Assembly (NCBI GenBank): GCA_019084435.1
Contig: JAHRFV010000240.1
Span: 1-19,235, forward strand
DNA length: 19,235 nt
Reading direction: 5' to 3'
Source: Dethiosulfatibacter sp.
GTDB taxonomy: Bacteria > Bacillota_A > Clostridia > Tissierellales > Dethiosulfatibacteraceae
Shown: piece by piece, positions 1-8,043 of the stretch
Position numbering within the stretch: position 1 is the first letter of the stretch
Layout of the letters: the number at the start of each line of letters is the position of its first letter
Translations under genes and position numbers: made by a program
Notes under the pieces: model-generated
Told to the model about the DNA's origin: nothing
The model's input: only the letters and a program-made list of their open reading frames with translations
Database searches by the model: none

Positions 1-1185
1 ATTAAAATATGTGCCGTTGCTGGCACTTCGATTGGCGCAATAAACGGCGCTTTATACGTGCAAAACGATTTCGAGCTTGCCTATGATATTTGGACCAATA
101 TTAAAATTGAGGACTTTATTTCGATTGAGGATGACAGTCCCCTGCAATTGTTTGTTGCAGCTGTCAAAGACAAGGGTCTTGATACAACACCGCTCAAAAA
201 AAAGATGCACCAGTACTTTGATGAGAAGAAAATAAGGTCATCTGACATTGACTACGGGTTGGTCACTTTTTCTCTATCTGATCTAAAACCTGTTATGCTG
301 CTAAAAGACGAAATTCCAGAAGGTCAACTGATTGATTATATAATGGCTAGTGCTTCTTTGCCTATATTTAAGCCTACAATCATCGATGGTATGAAATTTG
401 TTGATGGCGCAGTCTATGACAATGTGCCTGTGCCACTTATGATAAAAGCAGGTTGTAAAGACATTATTGTGGTAGACATTTCAGGTTTTGGTATCCACCG
501 AAAATACACCGCTGAAAAAGTTGGTGCCGATACATTGCATACAATACAGAGTTCCTCTGATCTCTTAGGCACGTTAGAATTTAATCAGGAGAAGATAAAT
601 CACGGTATCAAAATGGGATATTTGGATACAATGAAGTCTTTTGGTGAGTTGTATGGTGTTAAGTATTATTTTTCTCACAGTGTAGATGAATATGAGGAAT
701 CTGAATTGCTGCATCCCATCACCGATGATGAATTAAGCGAAATATTTGACTGGATCCAAAACGACTCGGAAGAATCAAATAAAACAGCGAGATACTCGTT
801 GATAAAAAGACTTTATGAATACTCCAATGACAGACTAACTACCAAATCCATGCTCCAATCGTGTATTGAGATAGCAGCCGAGATTTTTGAAATTGAAAGA
901 ATTAAAGTCTACAGTGGCGCAGAGCTGTATGAAGCAGTTGTTGCAAAGTATCTGGAGACAAAATCCAGTATAGATTTTCTAGAATCCAGAAAATCACTTT
1001 TAAGTCTCTATAAGGCTTTGGATTTCAACAATATTCATAAAATAAATCTCGTTTCATACTTTATATCGCTTAGCGAAAAGGACTGGGTCAGCAAAAAGTA
1101 TCTTCTGAAGTTTTTACCAAAAGTCTATATAACCTACCTGTTCTTTAAATTCATGAGGACGAGAGATTCCAGATTAACCGAATAA
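1..1185 (+). CDS. Patatin-like phospholipase, 5' end cut by window edge
   Basis: Probable serine lipid acyl hydrolase of the patatin family. The frame is open from base 1, so the GTG at 58 is not the true start: bases 19-51 encode the nucleophile elbow AGTSIGAINGA, with the catalytic Ser codon at 28-30. The second half of the Ser/Asp dyad is the DGA motif in FVDGAVYDNVPV, Asp codon 403-405. About 395 residues are visible; the missing N-terminus should hold the glycine-rich oxyanion loop (GGG.RG) of the family. The patatin fold should end near residue 200. The last ~170 residues are charged and helical and I do not recognise them. No signal peptide can be judged because the start is missing. 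Family call is firm; substrate is unknown. Confidence 0.88.
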   Translation: MKICAVAGTSIGAINGALYVQNDFELAYDIWTNIKIEDFISIEDDSPLQLFVAAVKDKGLDTTPLKKKMHQYFDEKKIRSSDIDYGLVTFSLSDLKPVMLLKDEIPEGQLIDYIMASASLPIFKPTIIDGMKFVDGAVYDNVPVPLMIKAGCKDIIVVDISGFGIHRKYTAEKVGADTLHTIQSSSDLLGTLEFNQEKINHGIKMGYLDTMKSFGELYGVKYYFSHSVDEYEESELLHPITDDELSEIFDWIQNDSEESNKTARYSLIKRLYEYSNDRLTTKSMLQSCIEIAAEIFEIERIKVYSGAELYEAVVAKYLETKSSIDFLESRKSLLSLYKALDFNNIHKINLVSYFISLSEKDWVSKKYLLKFLPKVYITYLFFKFMRTRDSRLTE

Positions 1186-1190
1186 ACATA

Positions 1191-1252
1191 AAAAAATCAG
1201 CAACCGATGAGCCATTGTAATTGGACATGTCCGACTCATCTTTGCTGATTTC
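1191..1252. terminator. Shared hairpin terminator between patatin gene and valS
   Basis: AAATCAGCAA (1194-1203) pairs with TTGCTGATTT (1242-1251), and GATGAG (1206-1211) pairs with CTCATC (1235-1240) around a 23-base loop. On the minus strand the stem is followed by seven U (plus-strand A run 1190-1196), so it is a good intrinsic terminator for valS. For the patatin gene the following tract is only moderately U-rich. Confidence 0.8.
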
Positions 1253-1269
1253 TGTTATTCAATACTTAT

Positions 1270-3924
1270 TTATATTTGTTTTTTTATCTGGTCGATCCTT
1301 TCGATAATCTTGTCATACATATCATTATATTTTTGAAGTTTCTCCTTCTCAGCAGCTACAACCTGTTCAGGTGCCTTGTCAACAAAGCTTCTATTATTGA
1401 TTTTTCCTGATGCTCGTTTTATTTCACTGTCCAATCTTTCTTTCTCTTTAATTAATCTCTCCAACTCCTTATCATAATCAATCAGATCAGCAAGCGGTAT
1501 GAATATCTCTACGCCATCGATAACGGATGATGCCATGTTGTCACCAAGACTCTCCTTGTTTTCCGAAAAACCTATTGTCTCGATATTGGTGAGTGTCTTG
1601 AAATAACTTTTGCTCTCTTCAATCAATTGCTTAATCTTTTTGCTTCCAGGGATAAATTGAGCACTTATTTTTTTAGATGGTGATACATCCATTTCCGCTT
1701 TAATGTTTCTTATGCTTCTGACTATATCCATCACTAGTTTTATTTGCTCTTCTTCAGTCGTGAACACTCTCTCATCATGGAACTCAGGCCATTTAGATGC
1801 AATCAACCTTTCATCCGTTTCAGGTAAGTAGCTCCATATTTCCTCGGTTATAAAAGGCATAAAAGGGTGCAACAGTTTGAGCATGTCCCTCATAACACTT
1901 GTCAGTACAAATCTTACAGTGTTTTTATCTTCATTGTCTTCGCTGTATAATCTTGGCTTAACAAATTCTATATACCAGTCACAATACTCATTCCATATAA
2001 ACTCATAAATCTTTTGAATTGCAATTGCCAGTTCAAATTTTTCAAAATTTCTGGTTACTTCGCCTATTTCATTATTGATTCTAGATAGTATCCATTTATC
2101 TTCCAACCTTAGGTTTTTCAGAGCCTTTTCTTCATTGATATTATCATCGGTCAGATTCATAAATACAAATCTTGAGGCATTCCACAGCTTATTGGCAAAA
2201 TTCCTGCTTGACTCCAGCCTTTCCATCTTAAACCTGGTATCATTTCCCGGTGTTACGCCTATCATCAACATAAACCGCAATGCATCAGCGCCGTATTGAT
2301 CAATAACCTCCAGTGGGTCAACGCCATTGCCTAAGGACTTACTCATCTTTCTGCCATCTGCATCTCTTACCAGTCCATGGACAAACACATGACTGAAGGG
2401 AACCTCACCCATCTGCTCAATGCCAGAAAATATCATTCTGACTATCCAGAAGAAAATAATATCGGATCCTGTTACCAGTACATCAGTTGGATAAAAGTAC
2501 TCCAGCTCGGGAGTCTCATCAGGCCACCCCAAAGTAGAGAAAGGCCATAATGCTGAACTGAACCATGTATCCAGAACATCCTCATCTTGATGGATGTGTG
2601 AACCTCCGCAGCTTTGACATGTTTCAGGCATAGTTCGTTGGACCATCATCTCATCGCAATCACTACAATAATATGCAGGTATGCGATGACCCCACCATAA
2701 TTGTCTCGATATGCACCAGTCTCTGATGTTTTCCAACCAATGATAATAGATTTTTTCAAATCTTTCAGGCACAAATACTGTTTCCCTATTTCTGACCGCT
2801 TCAATTGCCGGTCCAGCTAGAGGTTCCATTTTAACAAACCATTGATCAGATAGTCTGGGTTCTATTACTGTATCACATCTATAGCAGGTTCCTACTGCAT
2901 GTTCTGTATCCTCAATCTTCAGAATCAGTCCTTTTTCCTGGAGTTCCTTTACAAATTCTTTTCTGCAATCGTATCTGTCAAGCCCCTCGTATTTTCCAGC
3001 ATTTTCGTTCATTGTACCATCTTCATTCATGCATGATATTTGCAGAAGATTGTGTCTGATTCCTATTTCAAAATCATTGGGATCATGTGATGGTGTTACT
3101 TTAAGAGCACCTGTTCCTTTTGTCATGTCAGGGTACTCATCGGCAATAATTTCTACCTCCCTGTCAATGATAGGAACCAATACTTTTCTACCTATTAGAT
3201 GCTTGTATCTCTCGTCCTCTGGATGTACCGCAATAGCTGTGTCTCCAAAAATAGTCTCTGGTCGTGTTGTTGCAATGATAAAAAACTCATCCGGTTTGTC
3301 TGTATAAGGGTATTTGACATAGTAATATTTTCCTGGTTTATCTTCGTGTTCAACCTCAGCATCGGATATGGAGGTCAGACAGTCTGGACACCAGTTGATA
3401 ATTCTGTTTCCCTTGTATATCAAGTCTTTTTCATACAGTTTTATAAAAACCTCGGTGACGGCCTTTGAGCAGCCTTCATCCATAGTAAATCTTTCTCTTT
3501 CCCAGTCACAAGAGTCTCCTAATTTCCGCATCTGTTCCGTTATTCTGCCACCAAATTCTTCTTTCCATTGCCATGCTCTTTTTAGAAACTCATCTCTGCC
3601 TATGTCATCCTTGGTTTTACCTTCTTCTGCCATTAGTCTCTCAACCACTTTAACTTCAGTCGCAATGCTGGCGTGATCAGAACCTGGGAGCCACAATGCC
3701 TCATAACCCTGCATCCTTTTCCATCTAATCAGTACATCCTGCAAGGTGTGGTCAAGCGCGTGCCCCATATGGAGCTGTCCTGTGATGTTGGGTGGCGGTA
3801 TCACAATTGTAAAGGGTTCTTTGTCAGGATTGACCTTTGCATGAAAATGACCTTCTTCTTCCCACATCTTATAAGTTTTTTCTTCAAATTCTTTCGGATC
3901 ATAAGCTTTAGCTAAGTTTTCCAA
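1270..3924 (-). CDS. valS: Valyl-tRNA synthetase
   Basis: Class Ia aminoacyl-tRNA synthetase that charges tRNA-Val in the cytoplasm. In order: PPPNITGQLHMGHA near residues 44-56 carrying the HIGH-type motif as HMGH; the CP1 editing domain around 190-345 with INWCPDC and TTRPETIFGDTA; a Cys cluster CSDC...CQSCGG typical of zinc-binding ValRS; GRKMSKSLGNG (KMSKS) near 525; an anticodon-binding domain; and a C-terminal coiled coil from about 810. Length (884 aa) is normal. The longest frame begins at a GTG at 3933, but that GTG lies inside the Shine-Dalgarno sequence AAGAGGTGAT. The TTG at 3924, eight bases after GAGG and giving MENLAKAYDPKEF, is the better start. It follows a small gene by 12 bases and sits behind a T-box leader, so it should be induced by uncharged tRNA-Val. 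Confidence 0.97.
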   Translation of the reverse strand: MENLAKAYDPKEFEEKTYKMWEEEGHFHAKVNPDKEPFTIVIPPPNITGQLHMGHALDHTLQDVLIRWKRMQGYEALWLPGSDHASIATEVKVVERLMAEEGKTKDDIGRDEFLKRAWQWKEEFGGRITEQMRKLGDSCDWERERFTMDEGCSKAVTEVFIKLYEKDLIYKGNRIINWCPDCLTSISDAEVEHEDKPGKYYYVKYPYTDKPDEFFIIATTRPETIFGDTAIAVHPEDERYKHLIGRKVLVPIIDREVEIIADEYPDMTKGTGALKVTPSHDPNDFEIGIRHNLLQISCMNEDGTMNENAGKYEGLDRYDCRKEFVKELQEKGLILKIEDTEHAVGTCYRCDTVIEPRLSDQWFVKMEPLAGPAIEAVRNRETVFVPERFEKIYYHWLENIRDWCISRQLWWGHRIPAYYCSDCDEMMVQRTMPETCQSCGGSHIHQDEDVLDTWFSSALWPFSTLGWPDETPELEYFYPTDVLVTGSDIIFFWIVRMIFSGIEQMGEVPFSHVFVHGLVRDADGRKMSKSLGNGVDPLEVIDQYGADALRFMLMIGVTPGNDTRFKMERLESSRNFANKLWNASRFVFMNLTDDNINEEKALKNLRLEDKWILSRINNEIGEVTRNFEKFELAIAIQKIYEFIWNEYCDWYIEFVKPRLYSEDNEDKNTVRFVLTSVMRDMLKLLHPFMPFITEEIWSYLPETDERLIASKWPEFHDERVFTTEEEQIKLVMDIVRSIRNIKAEMDVSPSKKISAQFIPGSKKIKQLIEESKSYFKTLTNIETIGFSENKESLGDNMASSVIDGVEIFIPLADLIDYDKELERLIKEKERLDSEIKRASGKINNRSFVDKAPEQVVAAEKEKLQKYNDMYDKIIERIDQIKKQI

Positions 3925-3936
3925 ATCTATCACCTC

Positions 3937-4110
3937 TTATCTATAGTTGTAAATCATAATAATCATTCCTAATACTGTCAGTCCCAATCCAGCAGATTTT
4001 ATTTTCAGCAAGGACTTCAAATCCTTTATCTTGCCTTTCTTGAAAAATCTGTCTGAACCAAATACCACTACCATACCGGATGCGAACAACACCATTCCAA
4101 AATAATACAA
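3937..4110 (-). CDS. Small two-helix membrane protein between T-box and valS
   Basis: A 57-residue frame not previously listed because of its size. It starts at TTG 4110, six bases after a GGGAGG ribosome binding site, and stops at TAA 3937-3939, directly before the valS Shine-Dalgarno, so it is probably translationally coupled to valS. The protein starts YYFGMVLFASGMVVVFGSD (first hydrophobic segment, residues 2-20), then a basic linker RFFKKGKIKDLKSLLKIK (21-38), then a second hydrophobic segment SAGLGLTVLGMIIMIY (39-54). This predicts a hairpin-like membrane protein with a positively charged loop. I do not recognise a family. Frame, ribosome binding site and spacing favour a real gene; lack of any homology check limits certainty. 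Confidence 0.72.
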   Translation of the reverse strand: MYYFGMVLFASGMVVVFGSDRFFKKGKIKDLKSLLKIKSAGLGLTVLGMIIMIYNYR

Positions 4111-4133
4111 ACTACACCTCCCAAAGCTTATTC

Positions 4134-4176
4134 AAAAACAAAAAACGAGCCTTCTCTAAAGGACGAGAAAACCCGC
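4134..4176 (-). terminator. T-box-controlled intrinsic terminator
   Basis: Twelve-pair stem 4165-4176 with 4145-4156, eight-base loop, then U6-G-U5 on the minus strand. Its 5' arm overlaps the last bases of the T-box core, which is the standard mutually exclusive arrangement. Confidence 0.88.
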
Positions 4177-4366
4177 GGTACCACCTTAATTCCAATTGGC
4201 TCTTGATTCTTTAACGGCATAGCCGGATAATCCTACTAAACTCAGATTATCTACTCCAAAGCTACCTTCAACATCAATTGACTTATGGGATATTTCAGCC
4301 TAGGATCCCAATCTCTCAAAGTTTTGATGTCTACTCCTCTTCTTCAACGTATTTGTATTATGTTTG
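4134..4366 (-). ncRNA. T-box leader (tRNA-Val sensing) of the valS operon
   Basis: The minus strand carries the T-box core AAGGTGGTACCGCG at 4188-4173. Upstream, Stem I has a loop-E-like AGTA facing GAA, a helix ACATCAA/TTGATGT above it, and a GAAGGTAG segment whose GTA fits a Val specifier codon. The T-box 3' half competes with a terminator: GCGGGTTTTCTC (4176-4165) pairs with GAGAAGGCTCGT (4156-4145), with G-U pairs, followed by U runs to 4134. Uncharged tRNA-Val would stabilise the antiterminator and allow transcription of the small membrane gene and valS. Specifier assignment rests on manual alignment to the known T-box layout. Confidence 0.93.
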
Positions 4367-4371
4367 AGACA

Positions 4372-4400
4372 ATACTACCAAAATAACTAAGCTCTGTCAA
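4372..4400 (-). promoter_or_regulatory. Promoter for the T-box/valS transcript
   Basis: Perfect -35 TTGACA at 4400-4395, 17-base spacer, and -10 TAGTAT at 4377-4372 with an upstream TG (extended -10, TGG-TAGTAT). The TTGACA overlaps the trpS stop codon TGA (4399-4397). Transcription would begin near 4365, just before Stem I of the T-box. It lets valS be transcribed apart from trpS. Confidence 0.7.
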
Positions 4401-5395
4401 TATCTTGGAACGAATCCAACTTTCTTATAGACCTTTCTCAATGTCTTTCGTGCAATCTCTTCAGCTTTTTCAGCACCTGACTGATAAATTTTTTGAAGGT
4501 ATTCCTTATCTTTCATCAGCTTGTCAGCTTCTTCTCTGATGGGTCTCAACTCCTCAATAACTACTTCAGCTGTCTCCACCTTGAAATCAGCGTATCCTCT
4601 TCCACTATATCTATCGACAATCTGTTGGACCGGTTCTTCTGTTATTTTCGATATGATATCTATCATGTTTTTAATGCCAGGTTGTTCGTTCGAATACTCT
4701 ACCACTCCTAAGGAATCTGTAACAGCCCGTTTAAATTTACGCATTATATCATCGGGCTTATCATTAAGTAGAATAAAAGAGTTTTCATTATCATCAGATT
4801 TTGACATTTTGCTTGTCGGGTCCTGCAGACTCATAACCTTAGCGCCAACTTTAGATATATATGGCTCTGGGACTGTAAATGTTGGACTGAATCTATTGTT
4901 AAATCTCTGAGCGATGTCCCTTGACAATTCAAGATGCTGTCGCTGATCTTCCCCGACCGGTACCAAATCAGTATTGTAAAGCAATATGTCCGCAGCCATA
5001 AGTGCAGGATAATTGAACAAACCAGCTGTTATATTTCCTTCATTCTTTTTTGACTTATCTTTGAACTGAGTCATTCTGCTCAACTCTCCAATATAAGCGA
5101 AGCAATCCAGAATCCATGCCAATTCAGCATGGGCTGATACATGTGACTGAATGAATAGTATGTTCTTTTCAGGATCTAGGCCTGAAGCGATATAGTTTGC
5201 CAAAACCTCCAGCGTATTCCGCCTCAGGTCTTTGGGTTCTTTTGGCACTGTGATTGCGTGCAAATCAACGATGCAATATATGGAATTATATGATTCCTGT
5301 AGAGATACCCAGTTTTTTATCGCACCTAGATAATTTCCTAACGTCAGTCCACCCGATGGTTGTATGCCACTAAAAATAGTTTTCTTATCAGTCAT
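4397..5395 (-). CDS. trpS: Tryptophanyl-tRNA synthetase
   Basis: Class Ic synthetase that charges tRNA-Trp. The HIGH-type signature is PSGGLTLGNYLGAIKNW (TLGN at residues 18-21) and the second signature is KMSKS at 196-200 within DPTSKMSKSDDNEN. The Trp/Tyr-family core lies between, including GEDQRQHLELSRDIAQRF (148-165). At 332 residues it has normal bacterial length. The ATG at 5395 has a rather distant AAAGGTAGG upstream. No T-box or trp attenuator is seen in its 5' region, unlike valS next door. It shares a divergent promoter region with the XRE-cupin regulator; its stop codon is part of the valS-leader promoter. Confidence 0.96.
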   Translation of the reverse strand: MTDKKTIFSGIQPSGGLTLGNYLGAIKNWVSLQESYNSIYCIVDLHAITVPKEPKDLRRNTLEVLANYIASGLDPEKNILFIQSHVSAHAELAWILDCFAYIGELSRMTQFKDKSKKNEGNITAGLFNYPALMAADILLYNTDLVPVGEDQRQHLELSRDIAQRFNNRFSPTFTVPEPYISKVGAKVMSLQDPTSKMSKSDDNENSFILLNDKPDDIMRKFKRAVTDSLGVVEYSNEQPGIKNMIDIISKITEEPVQQIVDRYSGRGYADFKVETAEVVIEELRPIREEADKLMKDKEYLQKIYQSGAEKAEEIARKTLRKVYKKVGFVPRY

Positions 5396-5450
5396 TTGAT
5401 TCTTCGCCTACCTTTCTGCTTTCATATGATTTCATTTTTCTTTCTTACTT

Positions 5451-5479
5451 ATTCTATGATAATTTGTTAAAAATTTCAA
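5451..5479 (-). promoter_or_regulatory. Promoter of trpS
   Basis: Minus-strand -35 TTGAAA (5479-5474), 17-base spacer, -10 TAGAAT (5456-5451). Five of six bases match the sigma-A consensus in each box. It gives a leader of about 50 bases. Confidence 0.65.
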
Positions 5480-5491
5480 TTAAATTAGAAA

Positions 5492-5502
5492 AACAAATTG
5501 TT
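5492..5502. promoter_or_regulatory. Candidate operator AACAA-A-TTGTT
   Basis: Perfect 5-base inverted repeat around one base, placed 15 bases upstream of the regulator -35 and between the two divergent promoters. A second imperfect inverted repeat, GACATTGAAAATTGTC (5520-5535), overlaps the -35 and shares the AAATTGT half. These are plausible binding sites for the adjacent XRE-cupin protein, but that is inference. Confidence 0.35.
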
Positions 5503-5517
5503 GCGTCACTTATTTCA

Positions 5518-5546
5518 TTGACATTGAAAATTGTCGTTAGTATAAT
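5518..5546 (+). promoter_or_regulatory. Consensus promoter of the regulator-pot operon
   Basis: TTGACA (5518-5523), 17-base spacer, TATAAT (5541-5546): twelve of twelve matches to the sigma-A consensus. Such a strong promoter ahead of a repressor-type gene suggests it is normally held down, probably by autoregulation. Confidence 0.88.
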
Positions 5547-5554
5547 AGTCTTGC

Positions 5555-5590
5555 TAAATAAAAGTTTTATATTACTAAACTTTTTATTTA
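5555..5590 (+). repeat. Inverted repeat in the 5' leader of the pot operon
   Basis: TAAATAAAAGTTT (5555-5567) is complementary to AAACTTTTTATTTA (5577-5590) with one extra T, loop of nine bases. It begins at the expected transcription start (about 5553) and ends 20 bases before the start codon. It may be a 5' mRNA-stabilising hairpin or a DNA operator; it is A/T-only in most pairs, so RNA stability is modest. Confidence 0.55.
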
Positions 5591-5610
5591 ATAAAAAAAA
5601 GGGGTGCAAA

Positions 5611-6147
5611 ATGGAAATCGGCGAAAAGATTAAAACTCTGAGAGTACGCCGGGGTTTAACACAGGAAGAGTTAGCTGATAGATGTGAACTGACCAAGGGT
5701 TATATATCTCAACTTGAAAGGGATCTGACATCACCGTCCATAGCCACATTGATAGACCTATTGGAATCGCTAGGTTCAAGTTTAAGTAATTTTTTCAGTG
5801 ATGCTGAAGAAGAGAAGATGGTTTTTAGAAATGAAGACGTTTTTGTCAAAGAATTTGATGGTTCATATACTATCAACTGGATTATCCCCAATGCACAGAA
5901 AAACATGATGGAACCTATACTTGTTGAGCTGGAGAGTTTCAGTGAAACCAAGCCTGATCATCCTCATGAAGGAGAAGAATTCGGTTTCGTTTTATCTGGA
6001 AGCATCTATCTTCATTATGGCGAAGAAAAACACAAAGTCAAAAAAGGCGAGAGCTTTTATTTTAAAACAAGAAATAATCATTATATATCAAATCCCGGGA
6101 AAAACATTGCAAGAATACTATGGGTCAGTACCCCACCTTATTTTTAA
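5611..6147 (+). CDS. XRE-family regulator with cupin domain (polyamine-operon type)
   Basis: DNA-binding regulator, 178 residues from ATG 5611, preceded by GGGGTG. A longer in-frame reading upstream from 5464 crosses the promoter and is not real. Residues 4-60 form an XRE helix-turn-helix ([20 protein letters not shown]...[16 protein letters not shown]). Residues ~100-172 form a cupin_2 barrel with [21 protein letters not shown]. This is the architecture of PuuR-like regulators that sense a small ligand in the cupin. The stop codon TAA (6145-6147) runs into the potA ribosome binding site, so it is the first gene of the potABCD operon and most likely controls it in response to polyamine. The ligand is inferred from context only. 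Confidence 0.9.
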   Translation: MEIGEKIKTLRVRRGLTQEELADRCELTKGYISQLERDLTSPSIATLIDLLESLGSSLSNFFSDAEEEKMVFRNEDVFVKEFDGSYTINWIIPNAQKNMMEPILVELESFSETKPDHPHEGEEFGFVLSGSIYLHYGEEKHKVKKGESFYFKTRNNHYISNPGKNIARILWVSTPPYF

Positions 6148-6158
6148 AGGAGGCCACC

Positions 6159-7205
6159 TTGGGCAATAAAATCATCGAATTAAAAAACATATCTAAAGAT
6201 TATGATGTCAGGGTTCTGAATAAAATCAACCTATATGTCAATGAGAATGAATTCTTGACACTTTTGGGACCAAGTGGCTGTGGAAAAACGACCACTTTGA
6301 GAATACTTGGTGGCTTTGAATTTCCAACAGAAGGAGATCTGTTTTTTGAGGGTAAAAACATCAACAATGTGCCTCCGCATAAAAGGCAAATAAACACTGT
6401 CTTTCAAAAGTATGCATTATTTCCTCATCTCAACATATATGAGAACATTGCATTTGGTCTACGCATCAAAAAAATCAACGATGCCACTATTAAAGAAGAA
6501 GTCAAAAAGATGCTGAAGCTAGTTAATCTGGAGGGCTTTGAAACACGTAACATAGATTCTTTGTCAGGTGGGCAACAGCAACGGATAGCTATTGCTAGAG
6601 CTCTTATAAACAAACCGAAGGTTTTGCTTCTCGATGAGCCTTTGGGGGCATTGGACCTTAAACTCAGGAAAGAAATGCAACTTGAGTTGAAGCACATGCA
6701 AAGAGAGGTAGGTATAACATTTGTATATGTGACACATGATCAGGAAGAAGCATTGACCATGTCAGATACGGTTGTTGTTATGAACAATGGAGAGATACAG
6801 CAAATTGGGACACCTGTCGATATTTACAATGAGCCTGAGAATGCCTTTGTAGCAGACTTCATCGGCGAAAGCAATATCATAGATGGTATCATGAATGAAG
6901 ACTATCTAGTGACTTTTTTAGGTAGAACCTTCAAGTGTGTAGACTATGGATTCTCAAGAAATGAGAACATACATGTCGTATTAAGACCTGAGGATATTGT
7001 CATGGTGCCTGAAAATGAAGGCTATCTTAAAGGCACCGTTACATCAACCATATTCAAGGGTGTTCATTATGAGATGATTGTAAATGTAGGCACTTTTGAC
7101 ATTCTTGTACAGAGCACATACCAATCTGAAGTAGGAGATAGAGTTGGTCTGAAGTTTACTCCAGAAGATATTCATATTATGTCAAAGGCGGTGTGGAATG
7201 AATAA
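6159..7205 (+). CDS. potA: Spermidine/putrescine ABC importer, ATPase subunit
   Basis: ATP-hydrolysing subunit powering polyamine uptake at the inner face of the membrane. Walker A GPSGCGKT at residues 37-44, signature LSGGQQQR at 135-142, Walker B LLLDEP with Asp159 and Glu160, switch His193 in VTHDQEEAL, then a C-terminal TOBE-type regulatory region from about 240 ([11 protein letters not shown]). The start is TTG 6159, five bases after AAAGGAGG (6146-6153). An ATG at 6120 in the same frame lies inside the regulator gene and lacks a ribosome binding site. Length is 348 residues, normal for the family. It overlaps potB by 8 bases. Confidence 0.95.
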   Translation: MGNKIIELKNISKDYDVRVLNKINLYVNENEFLTLLGPSGCGKTTTLRILGGFEFPTEGDLFFEGKNINNVPPHKRQINTVFQKYALFPHLNIYENIAFGLRIKKINDATIKEEVKKMLKLVNLEGFETRNIDSLSGGQQQRIAIARALINKPKVLLLDEPLGALDLKLRKEMQLELKHMQREVGITFVYVTHDQEEALTMSDTVVVMNNGEIQQIGTPVDIYNEPENAFVADFIGESNIIDGIMNEDYLVTFLGRTFKCVDYGFSRNENIHVVLRPEDIVMVPENEGYLKGTVTSTIFKGVHYEMIVNVGTFDILVQSTYQSEVGDRVGLKFTPEDIHIMSKAVWNE

Positions 7206-8043
7206 AAAGCAAAAATTCTTCGCTTTCCCTTATGTTCTATGGATGTTTATCTTTATCGTATTGCCCATTGTTTTGGTGTTCTTGTATAGTATAACAACCA
7301 AGGAAGTCAATAATATAAAGACAATTAACTTCACGCTAAATAATTATAAACTGTTTTTTGATCCTCTATACATAGGTGTAACCATCAGATCTATAAATCT
7401 TGCACTCGTATCTACAATATTTTGTTTGGTTCTGGGATATCCGATTGCTTATATCATATCAAAAATCCACTCTAAACACAGAAACACAGTTTTGTTACTA
7501 TTTATTCTGCCTATGTGGATGAATATGCTTTTGAGAACTTACGCATGGATGACAATACTTGGGAACAATGGCATTATCAATAATTTCTTAAATATGCTGG
7601 GATTGCCAAGCCTTAGGCTTCTTTACAACAATTCAGCCATTATTATCGGGATGGTTTACAATTTTTTACCTTTTATGGTCTTGCCAATTTATACCGCTTT
7701 GAGCAAAATGGACCAGCATTTGGTTGAGGCATCTCATGACTTGGGAGCAGATAACAGAACCACCTTTTTAAAAGTCATATTACCACTGAGTCTTCCAGGT
7801 GTCATATCAGGTATCATAATGGTTTTTATGCCAGCTGTGAGCTCATTCGTCATCCCCAGACTCTTAGGTGGCAATCGAAGCCTTTATATCGGCACTTTAA
7901 TTGAAAATTTGTTTCTGGTCACTGGTGACTGGAACTTCGGATCCGCAGTTGCAATCATGATGATGTTGATTATACTAGTTTCCATGTCTATATTGAATAG
8001 GTTTGATGTGGATAAGGAAGGGGGCGGTTCAAGCCTATGGTAA
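7198..8043 (+). CDS. potB: Spermidine/putrescine ABC importer, permease PotB
   Basis: Integral membrane permease, 281 residues with about six hydrophobic segments; the first is near residues 8-28. The cytoplasmic EAA loop that docks on the ATPase reads [14 protein letters not shown], starting at Glu177 and ending in LPLSLPG. It pairs with PotC to form the channel of the polyamine importer. ATG 7198 lies inside the 3' end of potA and the stop overlaps the potC start, so translation of the three genes is probably coupled. Assignment as PotB rather than PotC follows gene order and length. Confidence 0.93.
   Translation: MNKKQKFFAFPYVLWMFIFIVLPIVLVFLYSITTKEVNNIKTINFTLNNYKLFFDPLYIGVTIRSINLALVSTIFCLVLGYPIAYIISKIHSKHRNTVLLLFILPMWMNMLLRTYAWMTILGNNGIINNFLNMLGLPSLRLLYNNSAIIIGMVYNFLPFMVLPIYTALSKMDQHLVEASHDLGADNRTTFLKVILPLSLPGVISGIIMVFMPAVSSFVIPRLLGGNRSLYIGTLIENLFLVTGDWNFGSAVAIMMMLIILVSMSILNRFDVDKEGGGSSLW

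Noticed and set aside
58..60. GTG 58 as start of the patatin gene
   Set aside because: The nucleophile elbow GTSIG is encoded upstream in the same open frame, so the gene begins left of the window.
2075..3915. Several plus-strand frames of 74-102 codons
   Set aside because: They lie antisense within valS, have no ribosome binding sites and show compositions expected from the complementary strand of a conserved gene.
5396..5450. T-box or trp attenuator ahead of trpS
   Set aside because: The short leader lacks the GGTGG-type T-box core and any terminator hairpin.
5464..5610. N-terminal extension of the XRE-cupin regulator from 5464
   Set aside because: It crosses a perfect promoter and A/T-rich leader; ATG 5611 has a ribosome binding site and starts exactly at the helix-turn-helix domain.
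6120..6158. Upstream ATG for potA
   Set aside because: It lies inside the regulator gene without a ribosome binding site, whereas TTG 6159 follows AAAGGAGG at ideal spacing.
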